Assembly: GCA_016841745.1 (NCBI GenBank)
Contig: JAENYO010000002.1
Coordinates: forward strand, 248,001-312,000
DNA: 64,000 bases
Origin: Acetomicrobium hydrogeniformans
GTDB taxonomy: Bacteria; Synergistota; Synergistia; Synergistales; JAFGMB01
Direction of reading: 5' to 3'
The position numbers and the translations under genes were made by a program. Positions 44,691 through 52,753 of the stretch are shown piece by piece. The number at the start of each line of letters is the position of its first letter. Within the stretch, counting starts at the first letter, position 1. The notes under the pieces were generated by a model, which saw nothing but the letters and a program-made list of their open reading frames with translations, was not told where the DNA came from and searched no databases.

Positions 44691-46154
44691 TTAGCGTGCT
44701 TGGGGCAATTCAAAGGAATTGTGGCTCCTTTGTCCGTTGTTAAATTTTTCCCCTTTCTCCGCGGATATTCCCTTGATTTTCGTTTGCCTGGAGCCTTTCT
44801 GCCTTTCATTCATGGACATGTATCTATTATCAAGATTCACCGTTACGTAGGCCGGTCTCATTATTTTGGAATCACTGACGATCTGTTCGATCCGGTGGGC
44901 ACTCCAGCCAGCAATTCTTGCGGCGGCGAAAATGGGTGTATAAAGATCTACCGGAATGTTGAGCATTTCATAAACGAAGCCGGAGTAAAGATCTACATTG
45001 GCGGCGATAATAAAATCCGGACCTTTCGTCTCCCTGAATATCGCAATTGTGAGATCTTCTATATTTTGATAAAGGTTAAATTCGTGTTCTGCTCCTTTTT
45101 CTTGCGCCAGTTCCAGAGCCTTCTTCTTAAGTAGAACTGCCCGGGGATCCGATCTTGTATAAACAGCATGTCCCATTCCGTAGATAAGCCCCTTCCGGTT
45201 GAAAGCTTCCCTATGGAGAATCCTCAAAAGGTATTCTTTCAACTGCCCCTTATCTGACAGGTTAGAGACATTCTGCTTAATATCTTGGATCATCTCTTTA
45301 ACTTTTCTGTTGGCTCCTCCATGTTTCGATCCTTTGAGGGCTCCGACAGATGCTGCCATTGCAGAATATGTATCTGTGCCAGCAGATGAGACAACATGGG
45401 TTGTAAAGGCCGAATTGTTGCCTCCTCCGTGTTCTGCATGGATAACAAGGCACAGGTCCAGGGTCTCTGCTTCTATTTCAGTGTATTTATTGTCGGGTCT
45501 GATCATGTGAAGAATATTTCCAGCTGTTCCTGCTCCTTCCTTTGGTGCGTGGATGAACAGGCTTTTTTTGTCAAAATAATGTGCCTTTGCCTGGTAACCA
45601 TAAGATATGATGGTTGGGATCCTGGCTGTAAGTTCAATGCTTTGCCTTAAAAGATTCCTTACGCGTGTATCGTCCGGATTTTCATCATGAGAATAGAGAA
45701 CCAGGATACTCCTTTGTAGTTTGTTCATGATATTTTTACTGGGGATCTTGAGTATCATGTTCTCCGTATATCCCGAAGGAAGTTTCCTCAAGCTGTCAAG
45801 AAGCCCGTTGAACTCCTCCAGTTCCTCCTGTGAAGGAAGTTTTCCAAGCAAAAGAAGGTATACTGTTTCTTCAAAACCACGTCTTTTGTCTTTCTGAAAG
45901 CCATTTACTATCTGTTCGAGGTTGATCCCCCTGTAATAAAGCTTGCCGTGATCAGGGCTTTTTATCCCATCCTGCAGATCATATCCATGGACATAGCCCA
46001 CTTTAGTCATCCCAACCAGAACGCCGGTGCCATTGCTGTTCCTTAGCCCTCGCTTGATGTGATATCTGCTGTATGTTCCTGGGTTGATGAGATTGTTTTT
46101 TTCAGCTACTGTGGAAAGGTCATCGAGAAGCATATCTGTTTTTTTCTTATCCAA
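44691..46154 (-). CDS. gltA: Citrate synthase
   Basis: 487 aa. Condenses oxaloacetate and acetyl-CoA. Catalytic regions are LVIHAEHGGGNNSAF (first His), KGSKHGGANRKV (second His) and GMGHAVYTRSDPRA, with a C-terminal Asp-containing NVDLYSGFVYEML. It has a roughly 100-residue N-terminal extension relative to short bacterial enzymes, as in several anaerobes. TTG start with AGGAGG upstream. First gene of citrate synthase-aconitase-IDH, which together make 2-oxoglutarate for glutamate. Confidence 0.93.
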   Translation of the reverse strand: MDKKKTDMLLDDLSTVAEKNNLINPGTYSRYHIKRGLRNSNGTGVLVGMTKVGYVHGYDLQDGIKSPDHGKLYYRGINLEQIVNGFQKDKRRGFEETVYLLLLGKLPSQEELEEFNGLLDSLRKLPSGYTENMILKIPSKNIMNKLQRSILVLYSHDENPDDTRVRNLLRQSIELTARIPTIISYGYQAKAHYFDKKSLFIHAPKEGAGTAGNILHMIRPDNKYTEIEAETLDLCLVIHAEHGGGNNSAFTTHVVSSAGTDTYSAMAASVGALKGSKHGGANRKVKEMIQDIKQNVSNLSDKGQLKEYLLRILHREAFNRKGLIYGMGHAVYTRSDPRAVLLKKKALELAQEKGAEHEFNLYQNIEDLTIAIFRETKGPDFIIAANVDLYSGFVYEMLNIPVDLYTPIFAAARIAGWSAHRIEQIVSDSKIMRPAYVTVNLDNRYMSMNERQKGSRQTKIKGISAEKGEKFNNGQRSHNSFELPQAR

Positions 46155-46292
46155 TTAGATCAACCTCCTGTAATTGTTTCCTGGGATTTCTTTCCTATGA
46201 CCTTGCGTTTTACCTGGGGTTTCCCTTTTCCCAACCGTTCTTTGTTGGTTGTTCGAGATTGCCCATGTTTCGACATGGTCCGGACCTTTGTG

Positions 46293-46328
46293 ACGTACCA
46301 AATATACAATAAACATATATTGGTACGT
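46293..46328. promoter_or_regulatory. Inverted repeat (operator candidate) upstream of citrate synthase
   Basis: ACGTACCAAATAT at 46293-46305 and ATATTGGTACGT at 46317-46328 form an inverted pair separated by AT-rich DNA, about 140-175 bases upstream of gltA. The half-sites lie about two helical turns apart and overlap TATATT-like promoter elements on the minus strand. This looks like a repressor or activator site. The leader between 46155 and 46290 also has small hairpins (for example CATG-N6-CATG near 46263-46276). Confidence 0.5.
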
Positions 46329-46513
46329 ACAATATGTGAATATGGATAGTATCATCTTTTTCCAGATTGGTATAGTTGCCTTTTTTGTTTATTTTGTAAG
46401 GGTTAAACTAAATCATGGATATGAAATTAGAGGTTTTCAGCCTGCCTTTTGGTCTGTTTTGGCGTGCAGGGATACCGGATGGTTTGGTGCAAAACAGGGA
46501 GAAGGATAAATGG

Positions 46514-46554
46514 AAGGCAAAGGCCGGACTTGTTATCAGCCCGGCCTTTGCCTT
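46514..46554. terminator. Stem-loop terminator downstream of DUF364 gene
   Basis: Perfect 14-bp stem (46514-46527 with 46541-46554, core GGCAAAGGCCGG) with a 13-base loop, on the 3' side of the minus-strand DUF364 gene. 46329-46513 holds nothing else recognised. Confidence 0.75.
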
Positions 46555-46611
46555 AATGAAACATAACTCTTTATCCTGGTAGTGTTTATAGAGAGGTGGG
46601 TCTAAGCTAAT

Positions 46612-47364
46612 TTATTTTGCCTCGAAGCAGAGTCTTTTAAGACCGAGAAGCGAGGCTGCGCAAGCAATGGTAGTTCCATAAAAATAGATGGGTTTACTCC
46701 CTTTCCTGAAAGCATTCAGAACGCCATGCAGAGATCCATTTGCGATAGTTGACCCTGTAGCCATAGCCAGATCTACTTCTTCAACCATTTTATCAAGATC
46801 AGTTGCGCCATCTCCTATGGTTACAGAACCGCAGACGATCCTCCCGATATTTTCGGGATCAAGATCGATAACCCTGACGTATCCGCTGCCCAGGGTTTCG
46901 CAAAGAGCATTGGTTATGGCTGGCTGGTAGCCCACCATTCCTACAGTCAATCCGGAATAGCTTTCTTTGACATAGGCTGCAATCTTTCCGGCACATTGTT
47001 CCGGTTCTTCGTTTCTGCAATGAATGGTTCCTTGACATAGTCCAAGGGAATGTCCAACCGCGTTCAGTGAAGCAATGAATATGGCACTGTTTTTGCCGCC
47101 GTCCTGTTTCAGTGCCATTACATCTCCGACAGTTCCGTGCCATCTGAGGGGGTAGGAAGTGAAAGCCTGTCCCTTCGAACCCCTGAAATCTGCCTGAACG
47201 AGTTTTTCTTTTCCCTTCAAGAGCGGGAAATCCCGGAACGGGGTGGGGTCGCCTATGGCTTCCTGAATTCCAAGGGGCTCGAGATAGATCTCTTCCATAG
47301 GATCGAGGTCCCTTTCATGTATGAGTTTTCCAAATTTCTCTGCAAGAAGTTCCAAAGTCTGCAT
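46612..47364 (-). CDS. DUF364 family protein (putative heavy-metal-chelation domain)
   Basis: 250 aa. The C-terminal two thirds match the Rossmann-like DUF364 family: KIAAYVKESYSGLTVGMVGYQPAITNAL, VRVIDLDPENIG, MVEEVDLAMATGSTIANGSL and KPIYFYGTTIACAASLLGL. Proteins of this family are linked to metal or cofactor handling in anaerobes, but no reaction is established. ATG 47364 behind TGGAGGT. Single gene with terminator; the next gene upstream, a PP-loop protein, ends 50 bases away and may be cotranscribed. Confidence 0.8.
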   Translation of the reverse strand: MQTLELLAEKFGKLIHERDLDPMEEIYLEPLGIQEAIGDPTPFRDFPLLKGKEKLVQADFRGSKGQAFTSYPLRWHGTVGDVMALKQDGGKNSAIFIASLNAVGHSLGLCQGTIHCRNEEPEQCAGKIAAYVKESYSGLTVGMVGYQPAITNALCETLGSGYVRVIDLDPENIGRIVCGSVTIGDGATDLDKMVEEVDLAMATGSTIANGSLHGVLNAFRKGSKPIYFYGTTIACAASLLGLKRLCFEAK

Positions 47365-47414
47365 ATAGGCAATACCTCCATTAAAGAAGTCTGATCTCTG
47401 TCCATTATTTCACA

Positions 47415-48614
47415 TTAAATATCCCTGGTCATTTCAAGGAACCATGAGGAAAACTCTCTATATTGAAAGTCATCTCTATCTATTTTGGTCTCTATAAGTT
47501 GTCGAAAACTGTTCCAGTAAGGTTTCCGGTGTGGTGAGATTTCAAGTCCCGAAATTCTTTTTTTCAATTCTTCTGTATCAGAAGGCATCTGGAAACCCCA
47601 CTCAGAAGGATCTTCAGAGTTGAACATTAAAGCGAATATTCCTCTCAGACACTTTTCACAATATCCGCAATTATTTACAGCATTTCCTGACATTTCGTCA
47701 AGACAGATCCTGAGGAAAGGTTTTTCAAGATAGGAGTGTTCTCTGTAGAAGGATATTATCTCTGTGATCTTTTCTGTCCATATGAGGTCTGAACCGGTGT
47801 AATTCACAAGGATATCATTGACCTTGAGATTAGGCTCAAGAAAAAGATGGGATCCCCAGGCGTACTCTTTACGCTGAGTACCAACAGAGGATGAAAAAAG
47901 GATCTTGTCCCATCCGGAATATGCAGCCAGGGGGAAGGCTAGTCCCGCGAGTCCTATACCATGTTGAACCTTTCCATACCATGGTTTGAGCTGTGGGTAT
48001 TCCGCATGGATCCCTCCGCAGCGAAGAAGCCCGAAGGTGTTGGCGTAGACCTGTCTTGTCCTGAAATGAAAAATATCGGCAAAATCATTGACCTGTTTCC
48101 TTACAGTATCCCATGCATGATCATTATCCAGAGAGATATCGTGTCCTTTTATTGTAAGCAGTACGGTTTCTTCTGGTTCACACTGCAGGGCAGAATAGGT
48201 CGAATCAACTCCTCCAGAGAAAAACAGAACCTGTGAAGGGGACTGTCCTCTATGTCCTGGAATGCTGTTTTCTGTCAGGCCATAAGGGATAAGTTCCCCT
48301 TCCCATGGAATTTCCGGGTACATACTTCTGAAGCCGTCCCGGATCTTTTCTAGACTGCAGAAGAGGTCTTCATCCATGCTATCGATGCTGTAATTTCCAC
48401 CCAGGATCCAGAGAAGGGGAGCTACGTTCAGAAGAAATGGAGTTATTAGTGTGGAATGGTCCAATTCCCTGAGATCGATCTCTCCATCATATTCGACTGA
48501 AAAGGGAGCTCGTAAAAAGGATTCCAGAGGAGACCCTGGAAAAACTGTTACTTTGTGAGGGTCTACCTGTACTTTTGAAATAATATTCTTTTCAGTAATT
48601 GTTATGGCAGGCAA
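47415..48614 (-). CDS. PP-loop ATP-pyrophosphatase-type protein with Zn-ribbon (QueC-like, function unknown)
   Basis: 399 aa. The N-terminal 125 residues are not recognised. VLFFSGGVDSTYSALQC at about 128-144 is a PP-loop (SGGxDS), the AMP-forming site of QueC, TilS and asparagine-synthase-type enzymes. NNCGYCEKCLRG at about 316-327 is a Zn-binding cluster placed as in QueC. The rest does not follow QueC closely, so it probably adenylates another carboxyl or amide substrate. TTG start with AAAGGAA upstream. The adjacent genes (DUF364, MazG-like) do not name a pathway. Confidence 0.65.
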   Translation of the reverse strand: MPAITITEKNIISKVQVDPHKVTVFPGSPLESFLRAPFSVEYDGEIDLRELDHSTLITPFLLNVAPLLWILGGNYSIDSMDEDLFCSLEKIRDGFRSMYPEIPWEGELIPYGLTENSIPGHRGQSPSQVLFFSGGVDSTYSALQCEPEETVLLTIKGHDISLDNDHAWDTVRKQVNDFADIFHFRTRQVYANTFGLLRCGGIHAEYPQLKPWYGKVQHGIGLAGLAFPLAAYSGWDKILFSSSVGTQRKEYAWGSHLFLEPNLKVNDILVNYTGSDLIWTEKITEIISFYREHSYLEKPFLRICLDEMSGNAVNNCGYCEKCLRGIFALMFNSEDPSEWGFQMPSDTEELKKRISGLEISPHRKPYWNSFRQLIETKIDRDDFQYREFSSWFLEMTRDI

Positions 48615-48738
48615 TATTTCAGTTCCTTTCGGTTTATTTCAGGATTATGACAAAAGACATGGCATAATGGAGCTCCGGAAAAAAGTTACTGTTTTTTCCG
48701 GGACCACAGGGAACCCTTAGAGGCCAGTTTCAGCAAGT

Positions 48739-49065
48739 TTATTCCTCTTCAGTATCGGAGATACTTTGTAGCAGAAGCTTCTTACTGAAACTTCCACGTT
48801 GTTCCTTTTTTGTAAACCGTATCTCTTCCAGATCCTCCATGGTACAGCCATGATGTTCCACGAGAACATAAAGGATTTCCAGTACATCAGCCAGTTTTTC
48901 AAGGTCTTCGGAAGTCAGGTATTCCCTTACAACCTCGTCCAGTTTTTTATTCAGTTCCTCTTCGAATTCTGAAGGATGCAGAACTTGAACATTACACTTC
49001 TTGCCGGTTAACTCGATTATCTCAGGGATTTTATCTCGAATAAGCTTGTTATAGATCTTTTTCAA
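48739..49065 (-). CDS. MazG / PRA-PH-like nucleotide pyrophosphohydrolase
   Basis: 108 aa. All-alpha pyrophosphohydrolase with the typical opening YNKLIRDKIPEIIE and an acidic helix pair (EFEEELNKKLDEVVREYL, then EKLADVLEILYVLVEHHG) that supplies the Mg-binding Glu/Asp residues. These small proteins are annotated as phosphoribosyl-ATP pyrophosphohydrolase-like but usually act as house-cleaning enzymes. TTG start with GGGGAGG upstream. Confidence 0.78.
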   Translation of the reverse strand: MKKIYNKLIRDKIPEIIELTGKKCNVQVLHPSEFEEELNKKLDEVVREYLTSEDLEKLADVLEILYVLVEHHGCTMEDLEEIRFTKKEQRGSFSKKLLLQSISDTEEE

Positions 49066-49104
49066 TCTCTATGCCTCCCCGTATGGTATTGCCTTGAAGT
49101 TATT

Positions 49105-49311
49105 TTAATAGACCCTATAAGCCAATGTCGCTATTTTATGACACTTTACGCATTTGTGCATATCCTGAAAACTTTTAATGTATCCAGGACAGAGAAAACA
49201 TACTGCAGCAGGGTTGAAATAAGCCAGGGATTCTAAGGAATGATGCAGATCAGTCTTCCAAGTTTCATCATGGTTTAAAGATTCTGACGATAGAAGAGAA
49301 AGCAGTTGCAA
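49105..49311 (-). CDS. Possible small cysteine-rich protein
   Basis: 68-aa frame with two cysteine pairs, CFLC and CVKCH, 17 residues apart. This fits a zinc ribbon or, less likely, a single heme-binding CxxCH without signal peptide. TTG start with only a weak CAAGAG upstream. The cysteine spacing is the only support; the frame may be noise. Confidence 0.25.
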   Translation of the reverse strand: MQLLSLLSSESLNHDETWKTDLHHSLESLAYFNPAAVCFLCPGYIKSFQDMHKCVKCHKIATLAYRVY

Positions 49312-49389
49312 CTCTTGTCTTTATTGAAATGAAGGATTAATAATGTTAATCTTTGACTACCAACAACCTTGGGAGGAGGAATTTGATTT

Positions 49390-49845
49390 ATGAGACGCAA
49401 AGACAGGGAGATCACCGATATAAAAGAGATAGAGGCTATACTTGAAAAAGGTAAAGTATGTCACCTTGGCCTTAGCAATGATGATCAGCCCTATGTAGTT
49501 CCCATGAATTACGGTTACAGGGACGGGTATTTCTACCTTCATTCAGCCCTTGTGGGGCTGAAGGCCGATATGGCAAGGAAAAACCCGAAAGTCTGTTTCC
49601 AGATAGATACGGATGTGGAAATATTCTCCGATCCCGAAGCCTGCGAATGGGGCTGCAGGTATAAGAGCGTAATAGGAACGGGATTGCTGGAATTCCCCGA
49701 AGATCCGGAGCAGAAGGCGAAAGCTCTTAACATAATAATGGAGCACTATTCAGGAAAGACTTTCCAATTCCCGCCCCAGGCCCTTGCAAAGGTTCTTCTC
49801 TGGAAGGTGAAAGTGGATACATTGACAGGCAAGAAGTGCGAGTGA
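49390..49845 (+). CDS. Pyridoxamine-5'-phosphate-oxidase-like flavin-binding protein (NimA-like)
   Basis: 151 aa of the split-barrel FMN-binding family. Seen are MRRKDREITD near the start, GKVCHLGLSNDDQPYVVPMNYGY (about 21-43), YLHSALVGLKADMARKNPKVCFQ and CEWGCRYKSVIGTGLLEF, all typical of the 5-nitroimidazole-resistance/NimA-like subgroup. Such proteins bind FMN and reduce small molecules; the natural substrate is unknown. ATG 49390 behind GGGAGGAGG. Confidence 0.85.
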   Translation: MRRKDREITDIKEIEAILEKGKVCHLGLSNDDQPYVVPMNYGYRDGYFYLHSALVGLKADMARKNPKVCFQIDTDVEIFSDPEACEWGCRYKSVIGTGLLEFPEDPEQKAKALNIIMEHYSGKTFQFPPQALAKVLLWKVKVDTLTGKKCE

Positions 49846-49940
49846 GATACTTCCAAAGGTCTGTTATTTTAAAAGTTACTGAAATATCTTATGTCATCTG
49901 CTGATCCTTGAGAGTTGAGAATTCATTGGAGGAACAAATA

Positions 49941-50486
49941 TTGACCTTTCGCTGTCCCTTAACTTCTAAGCGTAAAAAAGCTTTTACTCTGGTAGAGCTG
50001 CTTATAACCATGATCATAATAGGCATCCTGGCCAGCGCTCTCCTTCTGGTGGCCGGAGGGGCAGAGGAAAGGGCTATGGCCAGCAGGATCCTTGGGGATG
50101 CCCGGACCATGAAGTCGGCAGCCCTGTTTTATAATTCAGATCATGATAGCTGGCCCATATGGGTGCTGTCCGGCCCTAATTACATCAACATGGTTTCAGG
50201 ACTTGCGGATGTATTGCCTTCAAAATACGTTGGTCAGATCCCTGTGCGTGACCAGTACTGGTTCGGAGTTGTTAACGATTCCACAGTTTCTTCCGGGGAC
50301 GTAAAAGCCGCGGTGGTTCTCTATGACAGTGGGCTTTCCTCCGGAGTCCGGCGAAGGATGGGGCTCATAGCAGAAGAAATGGGTATTTACGCCATGGATG
50401 ATCCAACTGCAAAAGATTTTTCCCTGGCTCATACCTATACCCCTTCCGACAGTAATATGATGTGGTTTATCACGGCCAGGCCGTAA
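49941..50486 (+). CDS. Type IV pilin-like (pseudopilin) protein
   Basis: 181 aa. A short basic leader (MTFRCPLTSKRKKA) is followed by the N-methylation helix FTLVELLITMIIIGILASALL with the conserved Glu five residues in. The residue before the cleavage site is Ala (A14), where prepilin peptidase substrates nearly always have Gly. The globular part resembles GspG-like pseudopilins. TTG 49941 follows TTGGAGG by 8 bases; an earlier in-frame TTG at 49908 lacks such a site. No other secretion or pilus genes are in the window. Confidence 0.75.
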   Translation: MTFRCPLTSKRKKAFTLVELLITMIIIGILASALLLVAGGAEERAMASRILGDARTMKSAALFYNSDHDSWPIWVLSGPNYINMVSGLADVLPSKYVGQIPVRDQYWFGVVNDSTVSSGDVKAAVVLYDSGLSSGVRRRMGLIAEEMGIYAMDDPTAKDFSLAHTYTPSDSNMMWFITARP

Positions 50487-50519
50487 AAATAGAGAGTATA
50501 AAAAGTTTTTCATTACAGA

Positions 50520-50546
50520 AGGCGGGGATAATTCCCCGCCTTTATT
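50520..50546 (+). terminator. Rho-independent terminator after pseudopilin gene
   Basis: GGCGGGGA/TCCCCGCC stem (50521-50528 with 50533-50540), 4-base loop, then TTTATTA. Confidence 0.8.
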
Positions 50547-50575
50547 ATGGCCTTTACTCGGCTTTCGAAATTATT

Positions 50576-51109
50576 TCAGCGTGAACCCTCGGTGAAACGG
50601 TAATTTCGAGGTTTAAGATATTTTGCCATCAGAATGGCCACCAGGGTCAGGAGGGGCAGGGATACCATGTATCGAATAACCGTAAAGGGGATTCCCAGGA
50701 AGGATATTTCGAAAAGCGTCATGGGGATTCTGCAGATAGCAGAGGCATTTATAAAAGTAAAAAGAATGTCCAGGGAAGCACCCTTTTTCTGAAGGATATA
50801 ACACAGGGGCAGAGTGACATACAATCCTCCAACCATGGTTCCAGCAAGAAGAAAGGCCCAGAAATATCCTTTGACGCCGGATTCTTCTCCAAGGTGTCTT
50901 TCTATCACTTCCCTTTTTACCCATACCTCGAAAAGACCGATCAGGATAAAGGCAGGTGGAAGAACCCCAGCCATTTCTTTAAGGAATGAAAGGAGGTTCA
51001 GACCGCTTCTCTGTCCCGGAGCAAAACCTGTAAAAATGGAAATGACGACAAAAAGAAGAAATCCTGCCAGAATTATGAGGGAATTACCTGCTTTCTTCGG
51101 GATATTCAT
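50576..51109 (-). CDS. YraQ/ArsP-type predicted permease, second half
   Basis: 177 aa with about five helices. It resembles half of COG0701 permeases: HLGEESGVKGYFWAFLLAGTM and LPLCYILQKKGASLDILFTFINASAICRIP. Known full-length relatives include the ArsP organoarsenical exporter. The ATG at 51109 overlaps the upstream stop (TAATG), so the two halves are made together and probably form one transporter. The substrate is unknown. Confidence 0.7.
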   Translation of the reverse strand: MNIPKKAGNSLIILAGFLLFVVISIFTGFAPGQRSGLNLLSFLKEMAGVLPPAFILIGLFEVWVKREVIERHLGEESGVKGYFWAFLLAGTMVGGLYVTLPLCYILQKKGASLDILFTFINASAICRIPMTLFEISFLGIPFTVIRYMVSLPLLTLVAILMAKYLKPRNYRFTEGSR

Positions 51110-51591
51110 TACAGTATCTCCCCGAAGGCCAGACCGATAGCCAGGGCAACCACAAGGGCTATGGCAAAGCTTGAGATGTTCCTGATCAGTGCTACCTTTG
51201 TGCCTAAAAAACTTTTCTCAAGAGGAAAACTTATAACGCCCACCATCATTAAAGTTGTTGTAAAGGCTGCCAGGACGGTGTAGGGAACACCCTTTTCCAG
51301 AAGGATCCCCGCAAGGGGAAATGCCACAAAACCCGGTATGGCGGTAATAGATCCTGTAAGAGATCCAACAGCTGTTCCGAACCAGAGCCCCTTTCCAGAG
51401 AGTACTGCGAGTATCGTTTTTTCAGAGATCAGTCCCAGGCTGAGAGATGCCAGGACGAGAACGGTAATGAACACAGGGCATATTCTGCTGAAGATATTCC
51501 ATGCCTTTTTCAGGGCCTGAAACGTTTTTTTCCTGTTACAGAAAAAGGAAATTATCAGCCCTGCAAGGGCGGCTATCCATAATGGGATCAT
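51109..51591 (-). CDS. YraQ/ArsP-type predicted permease, first half
   Basis: 160 aa with four or five helices. Family-like stretches are FCNRKKTFQALKKAWNIF and TAVGSLTGSITAIPGFVAFPLAGILLEKGVPYTVLAAFTTTLMMVG. ATG 51591 has AAGGTG about 10 bases upstream; GTG 51600 is too close. Coupled to the second half by a 1-base stop/start overlap. Each half looks like one repeat of the normally single-chain permease. Confidence 0.7.
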   Translation of the reverse strand: MIPLWIAALAGLIISFFCNRKKTFQALKKAWNIFSRICPVFITVLVLASLSLGLISEKTILAVLSGKGLWFGTAVGSLTGSITAIPGFVAFPLAGILLEKGVPYTVLAAFTTTLMMVGVISFPLEKSFLGTKVALIRNISSFAIALVVALAIGLAFGEIL

Positions 51592-51710
51592 TTCTATCAC
51601 ACCTTGCCAGAAAATGAATAGGGGTATCAGGTGTCAATTCTGTATTTTAACAGTTTACAACGATATGGTGGGTATCTCAAGGGGTGGCTGGAAATCCTGC
51701 TGTTAACAGT

Positions 51711-51741
51711 ATACATACGGTTAAAATCAAGGTCTGACCCC
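51711..51741 (+). repeat. 31-bp direct repeat, copy 1
   Basis: Begins ATACATACGG and ends AAGGTCTGACCCC; identical to copies at 58121, 60460 and 62062, all in the same orientation. The terminal GGTCTGACCCC recalls ends associated with TnpA-REP (Y1) elements in other genomes, from memory and unproven here. Confidence 0.9.
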
Positions 51742-51879
51742 ACTATTACTTCTGGCCTGGAGATTTTCCATGGCACAAAGCTCTGCTTTCGTGCCTCCCC
51801 AAAGCCCTGGTCTTAGCAGCATTGAGATCTGAGCGGATGTAATCAAGCATCATACAGAGCATATCAATATAGGGTTTAA

Positions 51880-52183
51880 TGTTTTCTTTGCGTACTTTGT
51901 GCCTTAGCGGTAAGAAAGATTTTAAGGGATTCCTCCGTGAACTTCCGTGTCCTCCGTGGTAAAAAAGGGTTTTAGGTTTAGCTTAACGGTTCTCGATCGT
52001 GAAAAATGGAGTCTCATTTTTCGCAGCATAACAAGAAGTGTTAAGGGCCGAAGGTCCGACCGTCCACGGTTTGTTTAATGCTGTAAGTCCGGCCAACCCG
52101 GCTTTAAGCTTTTTAGGAAGATCTTTGACGGAGGTTTTGGCGGATTTGCGGCCTTTGCGGTGAGATGTTTTTTGACTTTGACC
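51880..52183 (+). repeat. Dispersed noncoding repeat, copy A
   Basis: From 51927 to about 52155 it is nearly identical to 58299-58525. Shared landmarks are CTCCGTG motifs, GGTTCTCGATCGTGAAAAAT, GGGCCGAAGGTCCGACCGTC and GGAAGATCTTTGACGGAGG. The CTTTGCGTACTTTG/CCTTAGCGG module lies before it here and after it in copy B, so the elements are mosaic. No protein encoded. Confidence 0.85.
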
Positions 52184-52198
52184 TCTTTTCCTATTAAT

Positions 52199-52396
52199 TT
52201 ACTGCATGAACAGAACGTAGATCAGGCCATGGACCAGCCCGGAGAGGATGGCCCCAAGACCGCACCATTTATGTATCTTCAGAACCCTGGGTCCTTTCAT
52301 AAACCTGCGGAAAAAGGGTCCAAATAATCCTGTTGCCCCTGCTGTTAGCATGAGAATTACCGTTAATCTTCCCGACCAGGTAAAAAGCCCGAACAT
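52199..52396 (-). CDS. Small membrane protein with paired histidines
   Basis: 65 aa with two helices: about 8-27 (LTVILMLTAGATGLFGPFF) and 44-63 (CGLGAILSGLVHGLIYVLF). H41 and H56 in KIHKWCGLGAILSGLVHG resemble the spacing of heme ligands in small cytochrome b-type domains, but this is only a pattern. ATG 52396 with GGAGGGGGAA upstream. No neighbour explains it. Confidence 0.5.
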   Translation of the reverse strand: MFGLFTWSGRLTVILMLTAGATGLFGPFFRRFMKGPRVLKIHKWCGLGAILSGLVHGLIYVLFMQ

Positions 52397-52753
52397 AACT
52401 GTTCCCCCTCCAGTGTCCTGAAATCCACAAAGTCTTTAATATGATACCACGCGGAAGCTATGTTCCTCTAATATGTCCCCATTTCATGTGTTTAACATTT
52501 CTGTTATTATATAGCGATTCCCAAAATTGAAAACTGTGAATAGTTCGAACTATCTTCGAATGCAGGGTAGGGGAGATAGGTTTGGTGCTGACTTCTGTTA
52601 TCCGCACCTCCTGTATTTGTAAAGGGAGACTTTTCCTTCAGGGCTGATCCAGCCTCTTTATTGTTCAGGGTATTTATTGCGGCGTCTTTTGTCTTAACTA
52701 TTATGAAAACCAAAATAGAACAAACCTTATTCAATACAGAGAGGTGATCTAGG
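52397..52753. promoter_or_regulatory. Leader of the synthetase gene with a perfect palindrome
   Basis: About 357 bases without a supported gene. A perfect 14-base palindrome ATAGTTCGAACTAT (52540-52553) is a good candidate operator for the synthetase gene at 52754. No riboswitch recognised. Confidence 0.4.

Larger units (their letters stand above)
51592..52198. other. Gene-free repeat-rich spacer
   Basis: About 600 bases without a supported gene. It contains the first copy of a 31-bp direct repeat (51711-51741), a module with TTGCGTACTTTGTGCCTTAG (from 51890) and the first copy of a 230-260 bp dispersed repeat. Confidence 0.7.
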
